Below, one piece after another: positions 23,896-33,191 of a stretch of 42,907 bases of DNA; position 1 is the first letter of the stretch; every line of letters starts with the position of its first letter. The stretch comes from Jatrophihabitans sp. (lineage in GTDB: Bacteria; Actinomycetota; Actinomycetes; Mycobacteriales; Jatrophihabitantaceae). The DNA lies in the NCBI GenBank assembly GCA_025963285.1, contig JAOPUX010000106.1, forward strand, positions 1-42,907, given 5' to 3'. A model generated the notes under the pieces. That model searched no databases. It saw only the letters and a list, made by a program, of their open reading frames with translations, and was not told the DNA's origin. Both the position numbers and the translations under genes were made by a program.

Positions 23896-25738
23896 CGTGA
23901 ACACCTCCAGCCAGGCTGAGTTCGGGGGTCTGGGAGAGCAGGTTGCGGTAGGCGGGCACGGTGTCGAGCAGCTCGCGGTGCGTGCCCACGGCAGTGATCC
24001 TGCCGTTCTCGAGCAGGGCCACCCGGTCGGCCAGCAGCACCGTGGAGGGCCGGTGGGCCACCACGAGCGCCGTGGTGGCCGCGAGCACCCGGCGCAGCGC
24101 CGCCTCGACGAGGGACTCGGTGTGGACGTCGAGGGCCGAGAGCGGGTCGTCGAGCACCAGCACCCGCGGGCGGCCGAGCACGGCGCGGGCCAGGGCCAGC
24201 CGCTGCCGCTGCCCGCCGGACAGGGAGAGCCCCTGCTCGCCGATCCGCGTCTCCAGCGCATACGGCAGCGAGTACACGAAGTCGGCCTGCGCCACGTCGA
24301 TGGCCTCCGCGACGTCGGCGTCGGAGATCCCCGCGCGGCCCAGCGTCAGGTTCTCCAGGACGCTGGCCGAGAAGAGGGTGGGCTCCTCGAACGCGGTGGA
24401 GACGGCATGGCGCAGCTGGTCCAGGCGCAGGTCACGCACATCGACGCCGCCGATCAGGACCTGCCCGCCGGTGACGTCGTAGAGCCGGGGGACGAGCGCG
24501 GTGAGCGTGGTCTTGCCGGTGCCCACCCCGCCGACGAGCGCCATCGTCTCGCCCGGCTCGATGCGCAGGTCGACGCCGCAGAGCACGTCACTGTCGGCAT
24601 CGACGAAGCGGAACCGCACGTCGCGGAACTCCAGTGACGTGCCCGTCTCGGCCGCCACCGGCGTCTCGGGATCGAGGATGGTGGGCGCGGTGTCCAGTAC
24701 CTCGAAGATGCGCCGTGCCGCGCTCGCCGCCTCTTCGGTGAGCGCGAGCAGCCAGCCGAGGGAGATGATCGGCCAGATGAGCTGCAGGTAGAGCGTCAGG
24801 AACGCCACGAGCTGGCCCAGCGTCATCGAGTGGTGCGCGACGGCCACGACGCCACCCCACGTGACACCGGCCAGGATCAGCTGCGGCATCCCCTCCAGCA
24901 CGGCCCAGAAGAGCCCCAGGGTGCGTAGCTTGACGATCTCCGCGCCCCGCAGCCGCTCGGCGTGCGCGGTGAAGCCGGCCAGCATCTGCGGGCGCCGGCC
25001 GTAGGACTTGATCACCCGGATACCGAGCGCTGACTCCTCGACGGAGGTGGCGAGGTCCCCGGTGAGGTCCTGTGCGCGGCGCGCCTCGCGGCCGTAGCGC
25101 AGCTCGAAGCGGCGGGTGAAGACGGCGAGCGGGGTCATCGCGAGCAGGACGGCCAGGCCCAGCCAGAGGTGGATGTGGATCAGCAGCGCGATGACGACGA
25201 TGGCCGTGCCGGTGTTCGCGATCAGGAAGACGAAGCCGAAGCCGATGAAGCGCCGGATGGTGGAGAGGTCGGTGGTGAGCCTGGAGAGCAGCTGGCCCGT
25301 GGGCCACTGGTCGTGGAAGGAGATAGGCAGCCGCTGCACGTGGCCGAAGAGCTCTTGGCGGGCGTCGGTCTCGACACCGAGCGCGGCCTTGGACATCGCG
25401 ATGCGCCGCAGGTAGAACAGCACCGCCTCGATCAGGCCGAGGAGCAGGGCCAGGCCAGCCAGCCCCCAGATGCCCGAGGCGTGGTGATGGCGGATGGGGC
25501 CGTCGACCACCCGGCCGATGACGAGCGGGACGAGCGACTGCGCCAGCATCGCACCGCTGGCCGTGGCGATCATGAAGAAGATCGTGCGACGGTGCGGACC
25601 CGTCCAGCGGCGCAGCCGGAGCAGCGACCGGATGCCGGCAGACTCGGCGCCGCCCGGACTCTCGGCGCCGCCCGGACTCTCGGCGCCTCCCGGACTCTCG
25701 GCGCCGCCGGGGACGCCGGAATCGGTAGGAGCGGTCAC
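23882..25738 (-). CDS. ABC exporter subunit, degenerate ATPase half
   Basis: A 618-residue half-transporter. It begins with a Gly/Ser/Pro-rich tail containing GAESPG repeats (residues 9-32), then six transmembrane helices and a nucleotide-binding domain with Walker A GGVGTGKTTL and signature LSLSGGQRQR. Walker B reads VLVLDDPLSALD, where Asp replaces the catalytic Glu; the switch His is kept (VVAHRPSTV). This is the pattern of the non-consensus half in heterodimeric exporters. The start is GTG 25738 with no clear SD. Substrate unknown (drug or lipid by family). Confidence 0.95.
   Translation of the reverse strand: MTAPTDSGVPGGAESPGGAESPGGAESPGGAESAGIRSLLRLRRWTGPHRRTIFFMIATASGAMLAQSLVPLVIGRVVDGPIRHHHASGIWGLAGLALLLGLIEAVLFYLRRIAMSKAALGVETDARQELFGHVQRLPISFHDQWPTGQLLSRLTTDLSTIRRFIGFGFVFLIANTGTAIVVIALLIHIHLWLGLAVLLAMTPLAVFTRRFELRYGREARRAQDLTGDLATSVEESALGIRVIKSYGRRPQMLAGFTAHAERLRGAEIVKLRTLGLFWAVLEGMPQLILAGVTWGGVVAVAHHSMTLGQLVAFLTLYLQLIWPIISLGWLLALTEEAASAARRIFEVLDTAPTILDPETPVAAETGTSLEFRDVRFRFVDADSDVLCGVDLRIEPGETMALVGGVGTGKTTLTALVPRLYDVTGGQVLIGGVDVRDLRLDQLRHAVSTAFEEPTLFSASVLENLTLGRAGISDADVAEAIDVAQADFVYSLPYALETRIGEQGLSLSGGQRQRLALARAVLGRPRVLVLDDPLSALDVHTESLVEAALRRVLAATTALVVAHRPSTVLLADRVALLENGRITAVGTHRELLDTVPAYRNLLSQTPELSLAGGVHDDGA
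25643..25714 (-). repeat. 18-bp tandem repeats coding GAESPG in the ABC protein tail
   Basis: Units at 25643-25660, 25661-25678 and 25679-25696 are nearly identical, and a fourth (25697-25714) is partial. Each codes for six residues, so copy number can change without a frameshift. Confidence 0.85.
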
Positions 25739-25771
25739 GATACGTCACGGTACGTTCCCGCACCGACAGCG

Positions 25772-25794
25772 GTCGACCGAGTTTTCCGGTCGAC
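25772..25794. promoter_or_regulatory. Palindrome upstream of the ABC exporter operon
   Basis: GTCGACCG (25772-25779) and CGGTCGAC (25787-25794) are perfect 8-bp inverted repeats with an AT-rich 7-nt centre. The dyad is 34 bp upstream of the first ABC start and 45 bp downstream from the end of sepH's promoter-distal side. A repressor site is plausible; a hairpin terminator for sepH is the alternative. Confidence 0.5.
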
Positions 25795-25848
25795 GCCCTG
25801 CAGGCGGGCTGGATCAGGGGCTCAGGGCCCGGTTCTGCAGGAAAATGC

Positions 25849-27048
25849 TCAGTCGTTCTTGCGCCGGACGCCGAGCAGGATGTCGTCCCAGGACGGGATG
25901 TGGGCCCGCGCGGCCTTCTCCTCCTCGGCCTCGCCATCGCGGTGCGCGATCCCGAGGTTGGTGACCTGCGGTGCCCGGGGAGCCGGCGTCTCCTGCGCCT
26001 CCGGCGGATCGGCGAGTTCCGGGGCGAAGAGCTCTGGCTCGGCATCGATCTCGAGGTCGGCGTCGCCCTCGAGATCGAAGTCGGTGTAGCCGGGCTGCAC
26101 GTAGTCGGGCTCGTCGGACTCGGGCTGCTGCTCCACGATGCCCAGCGGCAGGGGAGGGGAGTCGTACTGCGGAACGGCGGCCGGCTGCTGGGGTGGCGTC
26201 GACTGGGCTGACGGGTGCCGTGCGGCGTCCTCGAACATCTGCTGGTCGAAGAGCTGCTCGCGGGTGGGCAGCGGGCCGGTGTGGGCATTGGGCATGGCCG
26301 GGAAGGCCACCACTCCGGCGGTGAGGGGTGGGGCGACCGTCAGCCGCATCGGGGTGAACTCGGGGGTGACGGGCCGGATCGGACGGTCGCTCAGCAGGTC
26401 GGAGGCGGTGTCGTCGATCGGCGCCACCGAGCGGGCGGCGAGGTTGAAGGCCCACTCGGCCACCCGCTCGCTCTCGCCGCCCAGCCAGTGCGCGCTGACC
26501 ACCCACTGGCCGTCCTCGCGACGGTGCGTGTCCCACCGCACGAGGGTCGGGTCGATGCCGTGGGCTGCGAAGCGCTCGTCGACCGTCTCGCCGAAGATGA
26601 CGGTCTGGGCGTCTGAGGTGCTGCGGCGGGCGCGGGCGCGGCGGGCCTCGTCGGCCATCCGGGAGCGCTCTGCCAGCACCGGGCCGGCGAAGCGCATGAG
26701 CCAGTCGAGGCTGGCGTTGAACTCCTCGGCCAGCTGCTCCGGCGCCTCCCCGGAGCGGACTCGCATCTGAATCTCTCGCGGGCTGACCGAGGGGTCACTG
26801 GAGCCGGTAGCCGCCGGCGCGGCGGGAGCCTCGGCGGGCGGGTTCGGGGAGGGGCGCCGGGGTGATTCGACCGCGTGGGCGGGTACGTGGGCAGCCCCGG
26901 CAGCGGGCTCGTCACGGGTGAGCGCGGCGCGCAGCTCGTCGCTGATCGGCAGGAGGAACCGCTCACCGGCATCCTCGATCGACGGGTGACTCTCCACGAC
27001 GACGTGGCCGGAGTCCTCGCTCAGCGACACGAATCGCAGCTCGCGCAT
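25849..27048 (-). CDS. sepH: Septation protein SepH (DUF3071)
   Basis: A 399-residue cell-division regulator of Actinobacteria that binds and bundles FtsZ. The N-terminal domain (MRELRFVSLSEDSGHVVVE..., residues 1-190) includes the helix-turn-helix-like PREIQMRVRSGEAPEQLAEEF and the WVVSAHWLGG block. A long acidic, Pro-rich linker leads to the conserved C-terminal HIPSWDDILLGVRRK. I use ATG 27048 because the family begins MRELR; ATG 27069 has no support. TATCGT lies just upstream, so the message may be leaderless. It follows serC by about 50 bp on the same strand, matching Rv0883c-Rv0884c. Confidence 0.92.
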   Translation of the reverse strand: MRELRFVSLSEDSGHVVVESHPSIEDAGERFLLPISDELRAALTRDEPAAGAAHVPAHAVESPRRPSPNPPAEAPAAPAATGSSDPSVSPREIQMRVRSGEAPEQLAEEFNASLDWLMRFAGPVLAERSRMADEARRARARRSTSDAQTVIFGETVDERFAAHGIDPTLVRWDTHRREDGQWVVSAHWLGGESERVAEWAFNLAARSVAPIDDTASDLLSDRPIRPVTPEFTPMRLTVAPPLTAGVVAFPAMPNAHTGPLPTREQLFDQQMFEDAARHPSAQSTPPQQPAAVPQYDSPPLPLGIVEQQPESDEPDYVQPGYTDFDLEGDADLEIDAEPELFAPELADPPEAQETPAPRAPQVTNLGIAHRDGEAEEEKAARAHIPSWDDILLGVRRKND

Positions 27049-27101
27049 GGGCCGACGATAGGCGAGCATGCCCCGATATCCCGGTAACCCACGCCGACGG
27101 G

Positions 27102-28259
<1,158 letters not shown>

Positions 28260-28273
28260 CTAGGGTCGCTGAC

Positions 28274-28669
28274 ATGAGCATCCGCTGGTACGCCATGGTC
28301 ATCGACTGCCGCGACGTTGCCGCACAGTCCTCGTGGTGGGCGCAGGCCCTGGGCTGGGTGAAGGAGTACGAGGATGAAGACGAGATAGTCCTGGTACCGC
28401 CCCACGCCCTCACCAAGGGCGCCTCGATCCCGGTCGAGGAACGCGGGCCGGGCCTCGTGTTCCTCACAGTTCCGGAGGGGAAGACGGTGAAGAACCGGCT
28501 GCACCTCGACCTGGCCCCGCGGGCCGGCGACGACCAGGCCGCCGAGGTCGATCGGCTCGTGGCCCTCGGCGCGACCCGCGCCGACATCGGCCAGGGCGAC
28601 GCCAACACCTGGGTGGTGCTCGCCGACCCCGAGGGCAACGAGTTCTGCGTGCTCAGCCCGCGCGACTGA
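28274..28669 (+). CDS. VOC-family (glyoxalase-like) protein
   Basis: A 131-residue protein with two beta-alpha-beta-beta-beta modules of the vicinal oxygen chelate fold. MSIRWYAMVIDCRDVAAQSSWWAQALGW begins module 1. HLDLAP and VVLADPEGNEFCVLSP give likely metal or substrate positions in module 2. ATG 28274 fits the family better than the upstream GTG/ATG codons. TAGGGT lies 7 nt before it, so a leaderless message is possible. A dioxygenase, lyase or resistance activity cannot be told apart from sequence. Confidence 0.85.
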   Translation: MSIRWYAMVIDCRDVAAQSSWWAQALGWVKEYEDEDEIVLVPPHALTKGASIPVEERGPGLVFLTVPEGKTVKNRLHLDLAPRAGDDQAAEVDRLVALGATRADIGQGDANTWVVLADPEGNEFCVLSPRD

Positions 28670-28701
28670 CGCTGCCACCTGCTGATCCGACGTAGCTCGA
28701 T

Positions 28702-28750
28702 CTGGCATAGCTGAGTGCAGTCCCAGCCGCACGGAGCTAGGTCAGCTGCC
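28702..28750. repeat. Hairpin repeat copy B at convergent gene ends
   Basis: CTGGCATAGCT (28702-28712) pairs with AGCTAGGTCAG (28735-28745) at ten of eleven positions, including one G-U. It shares CATAGCTG, GTGCAG and CCAGCCG with copy A at 21961-22010. Where the copies differ in the stem, pairing is mostly kept, which argues for selection on RNA structure. Confidence 0.65.
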
Positions 28751-28757
28751 GGGCCGA

Positions 28758-30047
28758 TCAGCCCAGCACGCGGTCGAGGTAGGCGTTGCTGAAGATGCGC
28801 TGCGGATCGAGACGGTCACGCAGGGCCACGAAGTCGTCGAAGCGGGGGTAGCTGCGCTGCAGGTCGGCCGCGCGCAGGTGGTGCAGCTTGCCCCAGTGCG
28901 GCCGCCCGTCGACCGAACGGGCGATGGCCTCGACGGCGCGGAAGTACGCGTCGTGGTCGCGGCGGTGGTACTGGTGTACGGCGATGTAGCCGCTCTCGCG
29001 GCCGTGGGCGGTGGAGAGCCAGATGTCGTCCGCCGCGGCGAAGCGAACCTCGACCGGGAAGCCGATCCGCTCCCCGCTGGCGGCGAGGTAGGTCTCGATC
29101 TCGGCCAGCACGTGCGGCACGGCAGCGCGCGGCACGGCGTACTCCATCTCACGGAACCGCACCCGCCGCGGCGAGGCGAAGACGCGGTAGGAGCGGTCGA
29201 TGTAGTCACGGGCGGTGAGCAGCCGGCCGGCCAACCCGTTGGCGCGGGGGATCAGGGCGGGGCGGCGGGTCGTCAGTCTGTTGAGCAGCTCGAAGGCGGT
29301 GTTGGCGAGCAGTTCGTCGTCGACGTAGTGCCGCATCCGCCCTAGTGGCTGCAGCTGCGTGCCCGGCAGTACCCGGTTGTTGCGCTTGGTGAGCGTGGAG
29401 CGGGTGTGCGGGAACCAGTAGAACTCGTAGTGGTCGTTGGTGGCGACTAGCTCGTCGAGCCCGTCGAGCACCGCATCCAGGGGTTCCGGGGACTCGCTGG
29501 CGGCCAAGGCGAAGGCCGGCTCGCACTGCAGCGTCACGGTGGTGATCACCCCGAGCGCCCCGAGCCCCACCCGCGCGGCGGCGAAGAGTTCGGAGGTGGC
29601 ATCGACGTCGACGAGCTGACCGTCGGCCAGGGCGAGCTGCAGGCCGCGGACCTGGGTGGCGATGCCGCCGAGCTTCGCGCCGGTGCCGTGGGTGCCGGTG
29701 GAGATCGCGCCGGCGACGGTCTGGACGTCGATGTCGCCGAGGTTGGTCATGGACAGGCCCAGGCGCCAGAGCGTGTCGTTGAGCTCGTGCAGCCGGGTGC
29801 CCGCGAGGACGGTGACCAGGCCGGTGTCGCGGTCGGCGCGGAGCACCCCGGTGAGCCCTTCGGGGCGCAGCTGCACGCCGTCGGTGACGCCGATCGAGGT
29901 GAAGGAGTGCCCCGCGCCGACGGCCTTGATCCGGGTGCCTGCCGCGGCGGCCTCGGCCACCGCGTGCTGCACGCCGGCCACCGAGGTCGGCGTGCGCTCG
30001 ATGACCTCGGCTCGGACCGTCTCGGCCCAGTTCGTCCACGCTGGCAT
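28758..30047 (-). CDS. FAD-linked sugar-lactone oxidase (D-arabinono-1,4-lactone / L-gulono-lactone oxidase family)
   Basis: A 429-residue flavoprotein. The N-terminal FAD_binding_4 domain has GAGHSFTSIG, with a His in the position used for covalent FAD, and TGTHGTG. The C-terminal ALO domain includes HYEFYWFPHT, RFREMEYAVPR, HQYHRR and the end HWGKLHHL...RIFSNAYLDRVLG. ATG 30047 lies right at the predicted start of transcription under the shared 45-bp dyad; longer frames upstream are spurious. It is divergent from the TetR gene, so it is the likely target. It may oxidise a sugar lactone or an aldonate-like alcohol; the substrate is unproven. Confidence 0.92.
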   Translation of the reverse strand: MPAWTNWAETVRAEVIERTPTSVAGVQHAVAEAAAAGTRIKAVGAGHSFTSIGVTDGVQLRPEGLTGVLRADRDTGLVTVLAGTRLHELNDTLWRLGLSMTNLGDIDVQTVAGAISTGTHGTGAKLGGIATQVRGLQLALADGQLVDVDATSELFAAARVGLGALGVITTVTLQCEPAFALAASESPEPLDAVLDGLDELVATNDHYEFYWFPHTRSTLTKRNNRVLPGTQLQPLGRMRHYVDDELLANTAFELLNRLTTRRPALIPRANGLAGRLLTARDYIDRSYRVFASPRRVRFREMEYAVPRAAVPHVLAEIETYLAASGERIGFPVEVRFAAADDIWLSTAHGRESGYIAVHQYHRRDHDAYFRAVEAIARSVDGRPHWGKLHHLRAADLQRSYPRFDDFVALRDRLDPQRIFSNAYLDRVLG

Positions 30048-30062
30048 GCCGTCGAGTCTGAT

Positions 30063-30107
30063 CTGGACGGCTGTCCAAGTCAATGGTTGACTTGGACGTA
30101 TGTCCAG
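30063..30107. promoter_or_regulatory. 45-bp dyad operator with two divergent promoters
   Basis: A perfect 11-bp inverted repeat (30073-30083 and 30087-30097, arm GTCCAAGTCAA) is flanked symmetrically by CTGGAC (30063-30068) and GTCCAG (30102-30107), all centred on base 30085. Each inner arm contains TTGACT, a -35 facing outward. The matching -10s are TTCTAT (30111-30116, plus strand, spacer 18) and CAGACT (minus strand, spacer 17). Both start points fall on the start codons, 30123 and 30047. Confidence 0.85.
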
Positions 30108-30122
30108 CTGTTCTATGGGTTC

Positions 30123-30728
30123 GTGACCACTCGACTGCCGCTGGCCCAGCGCCGCGCCCAGCTCGTGGCGACTTCGCTGGGCATCGCCACGACCGACGGC
30201 ATCGGAGCGGTGACGGTCCGGCGCGTGGCGGACGAGGCCGGTGTCGCGCTGGGCGTCGTGCACTACTGCTTCGACGACAAGGACGCGCTGCTCGCCGCGC
30301 TGGCCGAGCGCATCGTCAGCGATCTCGCCGAGGCCGGCGCCGAGGAACTCGGTGCCTTCGAGGCGGTCGACCTGCCGTCGGCACTGCGGGGGGCGCTCGC
30401 CGGTCTCTGGGCCTCGATCACCGCCACGCGCGATGCCCAGCTCCTGACCTACGAGATCACCACCCAGTCGCTGCGCCAACCCTCCCTTCGTGCCGTCGCC
30501 GACCGTCAGTACGTCGTCTCGCAGGCTGCGGCCGAGGCGCTGCTCGCGCTCGCCGCCGAGGCGTGCGGCGCGCAGTGGGCGGCCCCGCTGTCCGAGCTCG
30601 GCGCCGAGGCACTGGCCTTCGTCGACGGGGTGACGCTGCGCTGGCTGGTCGACGGCGACTCGGCCGGAGCGCTGGCCCGGCTAAGCCGGTTCGCCGACTA
30701 CCTCGGCACGCAGGCGGTGCCCGCATGA
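30123..30728 (+). CDS. TetR-family transcriptional regulator
   Basis: A 201-residue regulator. The N-terminal helix-turn-helix IGAVTVRRVADEAGVALGVVHYCFDDKDALL (residues about 25-56) is standard TetR, and the rest forms the ligand-binding, dimerising helical domain. GTG 30123 is the first usable start in frame; no SD exists and a -10 lies 7 nt upstream, so leaderless translation is likely. The 45-bp dyad upstream covers its own promoter and that of the oxidase. Its stop overlaps the next gene in an ATGA. The effector is unknown. Confidence 0.92.
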   Translation: MTTRLPLAQRRAQLVATSLGIATTDGIGAVTVRRVADEAGVALGVVHYCFDDKDALLAALAERIVSDLAEAGAEELGAFEAVDLPSALRGALAGLWASITATRDAQLLTYEITTQSLRQPSLRAVADRQYVVSQAAAEALLALAAEACGAQWAAPLSELGAEALAFVDGVTLRWLVDGDSAGALARLSRFADYLGTQAVPA

Positions 30729-31873
30729 CCGACCTCGCCGCGCTCACCGACGCCACCGCCCACCTCGACCCGCCGCTGGTGGCCCTCGACCTGCCGGCAC
30801 TGCAGGGCAATGCCGCCGACCTGGTGCGCCGGGCCGGGGGCAAGCCGGTTCGGGTGGCCAGCAAGTCGGTGCGCTGCCGTCACGTCCTGGAGCTGGCCCT
30901 CGCGCTGCCGGGCTTCGGCGGCGTCATGGCGTACTCGCTGCGGGAGGCGCTCTGGCTGGTGTCGTGCGGCGTCGGCGACGTGCTGCTGGGCTACCCGACG
31001 GCCGACCGCGGCGCGTTGGCGGCCCTTGCCGCCGACCCTGCCGCCCTTGCCGCGGTGACGCTGATGGTCGACGGCCCCGAGCAGCTCGAGCTGATCGCCG
31101 CGACCGGTGCGCCGGTGCGCGTCTGCCTGGACATCGACGCGTCGCTGCGTATCGGCCGGCTGCACCTGGGCGTGCGTCGCTCGCCGCTGCGTACCCCGGC
31201 CGACGCCGCCGCCGTGGCCTCGGTCGCGACCGCCCGCGGACTGGCGGTGGTGGGCGTCATGTTCTACGAGGCGCAGATCGCCGGGCTGCAGGACACCTCG
31301 CCAGCGGTGCGCCTGGTGAAGCGGCGTTCGGCCGCCGACCTGGCGCGCCGTCGCTCGGCCGTGGTGGCAGCGGTGTCGCAGGTGTCCGGCAGGCCGCTGG
31401 AGATCGTGAACTCCGGCGGCACCGGCAGCCTGGAGATCAGCTCGGCCGACCCGTGCGTCACCGAGGTCACCGCTGGCTCAGGCCTCTACGTGCCCACCCT
31501 CTTCGACGGCTACGACACCTTCACCGCGCGCCCGGCGATGTACTTCGCCCTACCCGTGGTGCGCCGCCCCGCTGCGGACATCGCCACCCTGCTCGGCGGC
31601 GGTTACATAGCCTCCGGTCCGGCCGGCAAGTCCCGCGTGCCACGGCCCGTTGCCGCTGGGCTGAAGCTCCTGGGCACCGAGGGCGCCGGCGAGGTACAGA
31701 CGCCCGTGCGCGGACCCGGCGCTGCCGGGCTGCACGTCGGCGACCGCGTCTGGTTCCGGCATGCGAAGGCCGGCGAGCTCTGTGAACGCTTCGACACCGT
31801 CAACCTGGTCTCCGGCTCGGAGCTCGTCGACACGGTGCCCACCTACCGCGGCGAGGGCAAGTCCTTCGGTTGA
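30725..31873 (+). CDS. Fold-type III PLP enzyme (alanine-racemase-like N-terminal domain; amino acid deaminase/aldolase-like)
   Basis: A 382-residue PLP-barrel protein of the D-threonine-aldolase / D-serine-dehydratase-like group. The PLP lysine is probably K47 in PVRVASKSVRC. Further family features are MAYSLREALWLVSCG, VCLDIDASLRIG, GVMFYEAQIAG, VNSGGTGSLE (phosphate-binding region) and TAGSGLYVPTLFD. The start ATG overlaps the tetR stop, making a TetR-PLP operon divergent from the oxidase. The three genes probably form one catabolic unit. The reaction cannot be fixed from sequence. Confidence 0.88.
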   Translation: MTDLAALTDATAHLDPPLVALDLPALQGNAADLVRRAGGKPVRVASKSVRCRHVLELALALPGFGGVMAYSLREALWLVSCGVGDVLLGYPTADRGALAALAADPAALAAVTLMVDGPEQLELIAATGAPVRVCLDIDASLRIGRLHLGVRRSPLRTPADAAAVASVATARGLAVVGVMFYEAQIAGLQDTSPAVRLVKRRSAADLARRRSAVVAAVSQVSGRPLEIVNSGGTGSLEISSADPCVTEVTAGSGLYVPTLFDGYDTFTARPAMYFALPVVRRPAADIATLLGGGYIASGPAGKSRVPRPVAAGLKLLGTEGAGEVQTPVRGPGAAGLHVGDRVWFRHAKAGELCERFDTVNLVSGSELVDTVPTYRGEGKSFG

Positions 31874-31884
31874 TCTTGTTACGG

Positions 31885-31932
31885 GATCTTGTTGCGTCTT
31901 CGGGGCGCTGGCCCCGAAGACGCAACAAGATC
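31885..31932. terminator. Very strong 22-bp perfect hairpin between convergent genes
   Basis: Bases 31885-31906 and 31911-31932 are perfectly complementary over 22 bp with a 4-nt loop (GCTG). The outer part reads GATCTTGTTGCG and the inner part CTTCGGGGC. An extra GATCTTGTT lies just outside at 31872-31880. It sits between the PLP-enzyme stop (31873) and the citrate synthase stop (31954), so it can serve both. Confidence 0.8.
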
Positions 31933-31953
31933 GCCGGCGTTGATCAGCGAGGG

Positions 31954-33060
31954 TTACGCGTGGGCGATGTCGGCCCAGCCCTCGACATCACTGGGCTTGC
32001 GCGGTGCCGGGCCGATGTAGCGCGCCGACGGGCGCACGAGGCGTCCGGTGCGCTTCTGCTCCATGATGTGCGCCGACCAGCCGGCGGTGCGGGCACAGGT
32101 GAACATGGCGGGCATCATGTGCGGCGGGACGTCGGCGAAGTCCAGGATCACAGCGGCCCAGAACTCGACGTTCGTCTCGATCGGACGGTCCGGGCGGCGC
32201 TCCCGCAGCTCGGCCAGTGCGGCCTGTTCGAGGGCGTTGGCTGCCTCGAAGCGAGGAGCGTTGAGCTCCTTGCAGGTGCGGCGCAGCACGCGAGCACGCG
32301 GGTCCTCGGCGCGGTAGACGCGGTGCCCGAAGCCCATCAGCCGGTCGTGCCGGTCGAGGATGTCGGAGACGACCTTCTTCGCGTCGCCCTTGGCCTCGAC
32401 CTCCTGGATCATCGGCAGCACGCGGGCCGGGGCGCCGCCGTGCAGCGGGCCGGACATCGCGCCGATGGCGCCTGACATGGCCGCGGCGACGTCGGCGCCG
32501 GTGGAGGCGATGACGCGCGAGGTGAAGGTCGAGGCGTTCATGCCGTGCTCGGCGGCGGAGACGAAGTACGCGTCGACGGCCTTGACGTGCGCCGGGTCGG
32601 GCTCTCCGCGCCAGCGCACCATGAACCGCTCGACGATCGTCGTACATTCGTCGATGCGGGCCTGCGGCACGGCCGGGGTGGCCAGGCCACGCGCGGACTG
32701 CGCGGCGTAGGACAGTGCCATCACGGCGGCGCGGGCCAGCTGGTCGCGGGCCTCCTCGTCGCTGATGTCCAGCAGCGGGCGGTAGCCCCAGACGGGGGCC
32801 AGCATCGCCAGTGCGGCCTGGACATCGACCCGGACGTCACCGGTGTGCACCGGAATCGGGAAGGGCTCCGCGGGCGGAAGGCCCGGGCCGAACTTGCCGT
32901 CGACGAGCAGCGCCCACACGTTGCCGAAGGTGACGGTGCCTACGAGATCTTCGATGTCCACGCCGCGGTAGCGAAGCGCGCCACCGTCCTTGTCAGGTTC
33001 GGCGATCTCGGTTTCGAATGCGATGACACCTTCGAGGCCGGGGCTGTAGTCGTCTGCCAT
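31954..33060 (-). CDS. Citrate synthase, CitA type
   Basis: A 368-residue citrate synthase condensing acetyl-CoA with oxaloacetate. Visible active-site features are H172 in EHGMNAST, H207 in GPLHGGAP and H246 in GFGHRVYR. At the position of the usual catalytic Asp (NVDF) this protein has NVEF (Glu299), which I believe is typical of this actinobacterial branch. ATG 33060 has GGAG 7 nt upstream; the longer frame at 33135 lacks support. It is divergent from pdxH. Gene order matches Rv0889c citA, the second citrate synthase of mycobacteria, rather than the main gltA2. Confidence 0.92.
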   Translation of the reverse strand: MADDYSPGLEGVIAFETEIAEPDKDGGALRYRGVDIEDLVGTVTFGNVWALLVDGKFGPGLPPAEPFPIPVHTGDVRVDVQAALAMLAPVWGYRPLLDISDEEARDQLARAAVMALSYAAQSARGLATPAVPQARIDECTTIVERFMVRWRGEPDPAHVKAVDAYFVSAAEHGMNASTFTSRVIASTGADVAAAMSGAIGAMSGPLHGGAPARVLPMIQEVEAKGDAKKVVSDILDRHDRLMGFGHRVYRAEDPRARVLRRTCKELNAPRFEAANALEQAALAELRERRPDRPIETNVEFWAAVILDFADVPPHMMPAMFTCARTAGWSAHIMEQKRTGRLVRPSARYIGPAPRKPSDVEGWADIAHA

Positions 33061-33191
33061 TGACGTGCTCCGATCGGTAGTTCGGACTGAGTCGAATCGG
33101 GGCGGGTCACGCCCTCTTCCCCCCATTCTGCCCACACCCCGAATCGGACGTGACGCCGACTATGGCCCCGGGTGATGTCAGGATGGTTGAG

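Noticed and set aside
33061..33191. Operator between citrate synthase and pdxH
   Set aside because: CGAATCGG occurs twice but in the same direction, with no clear dyad or promoter pair.
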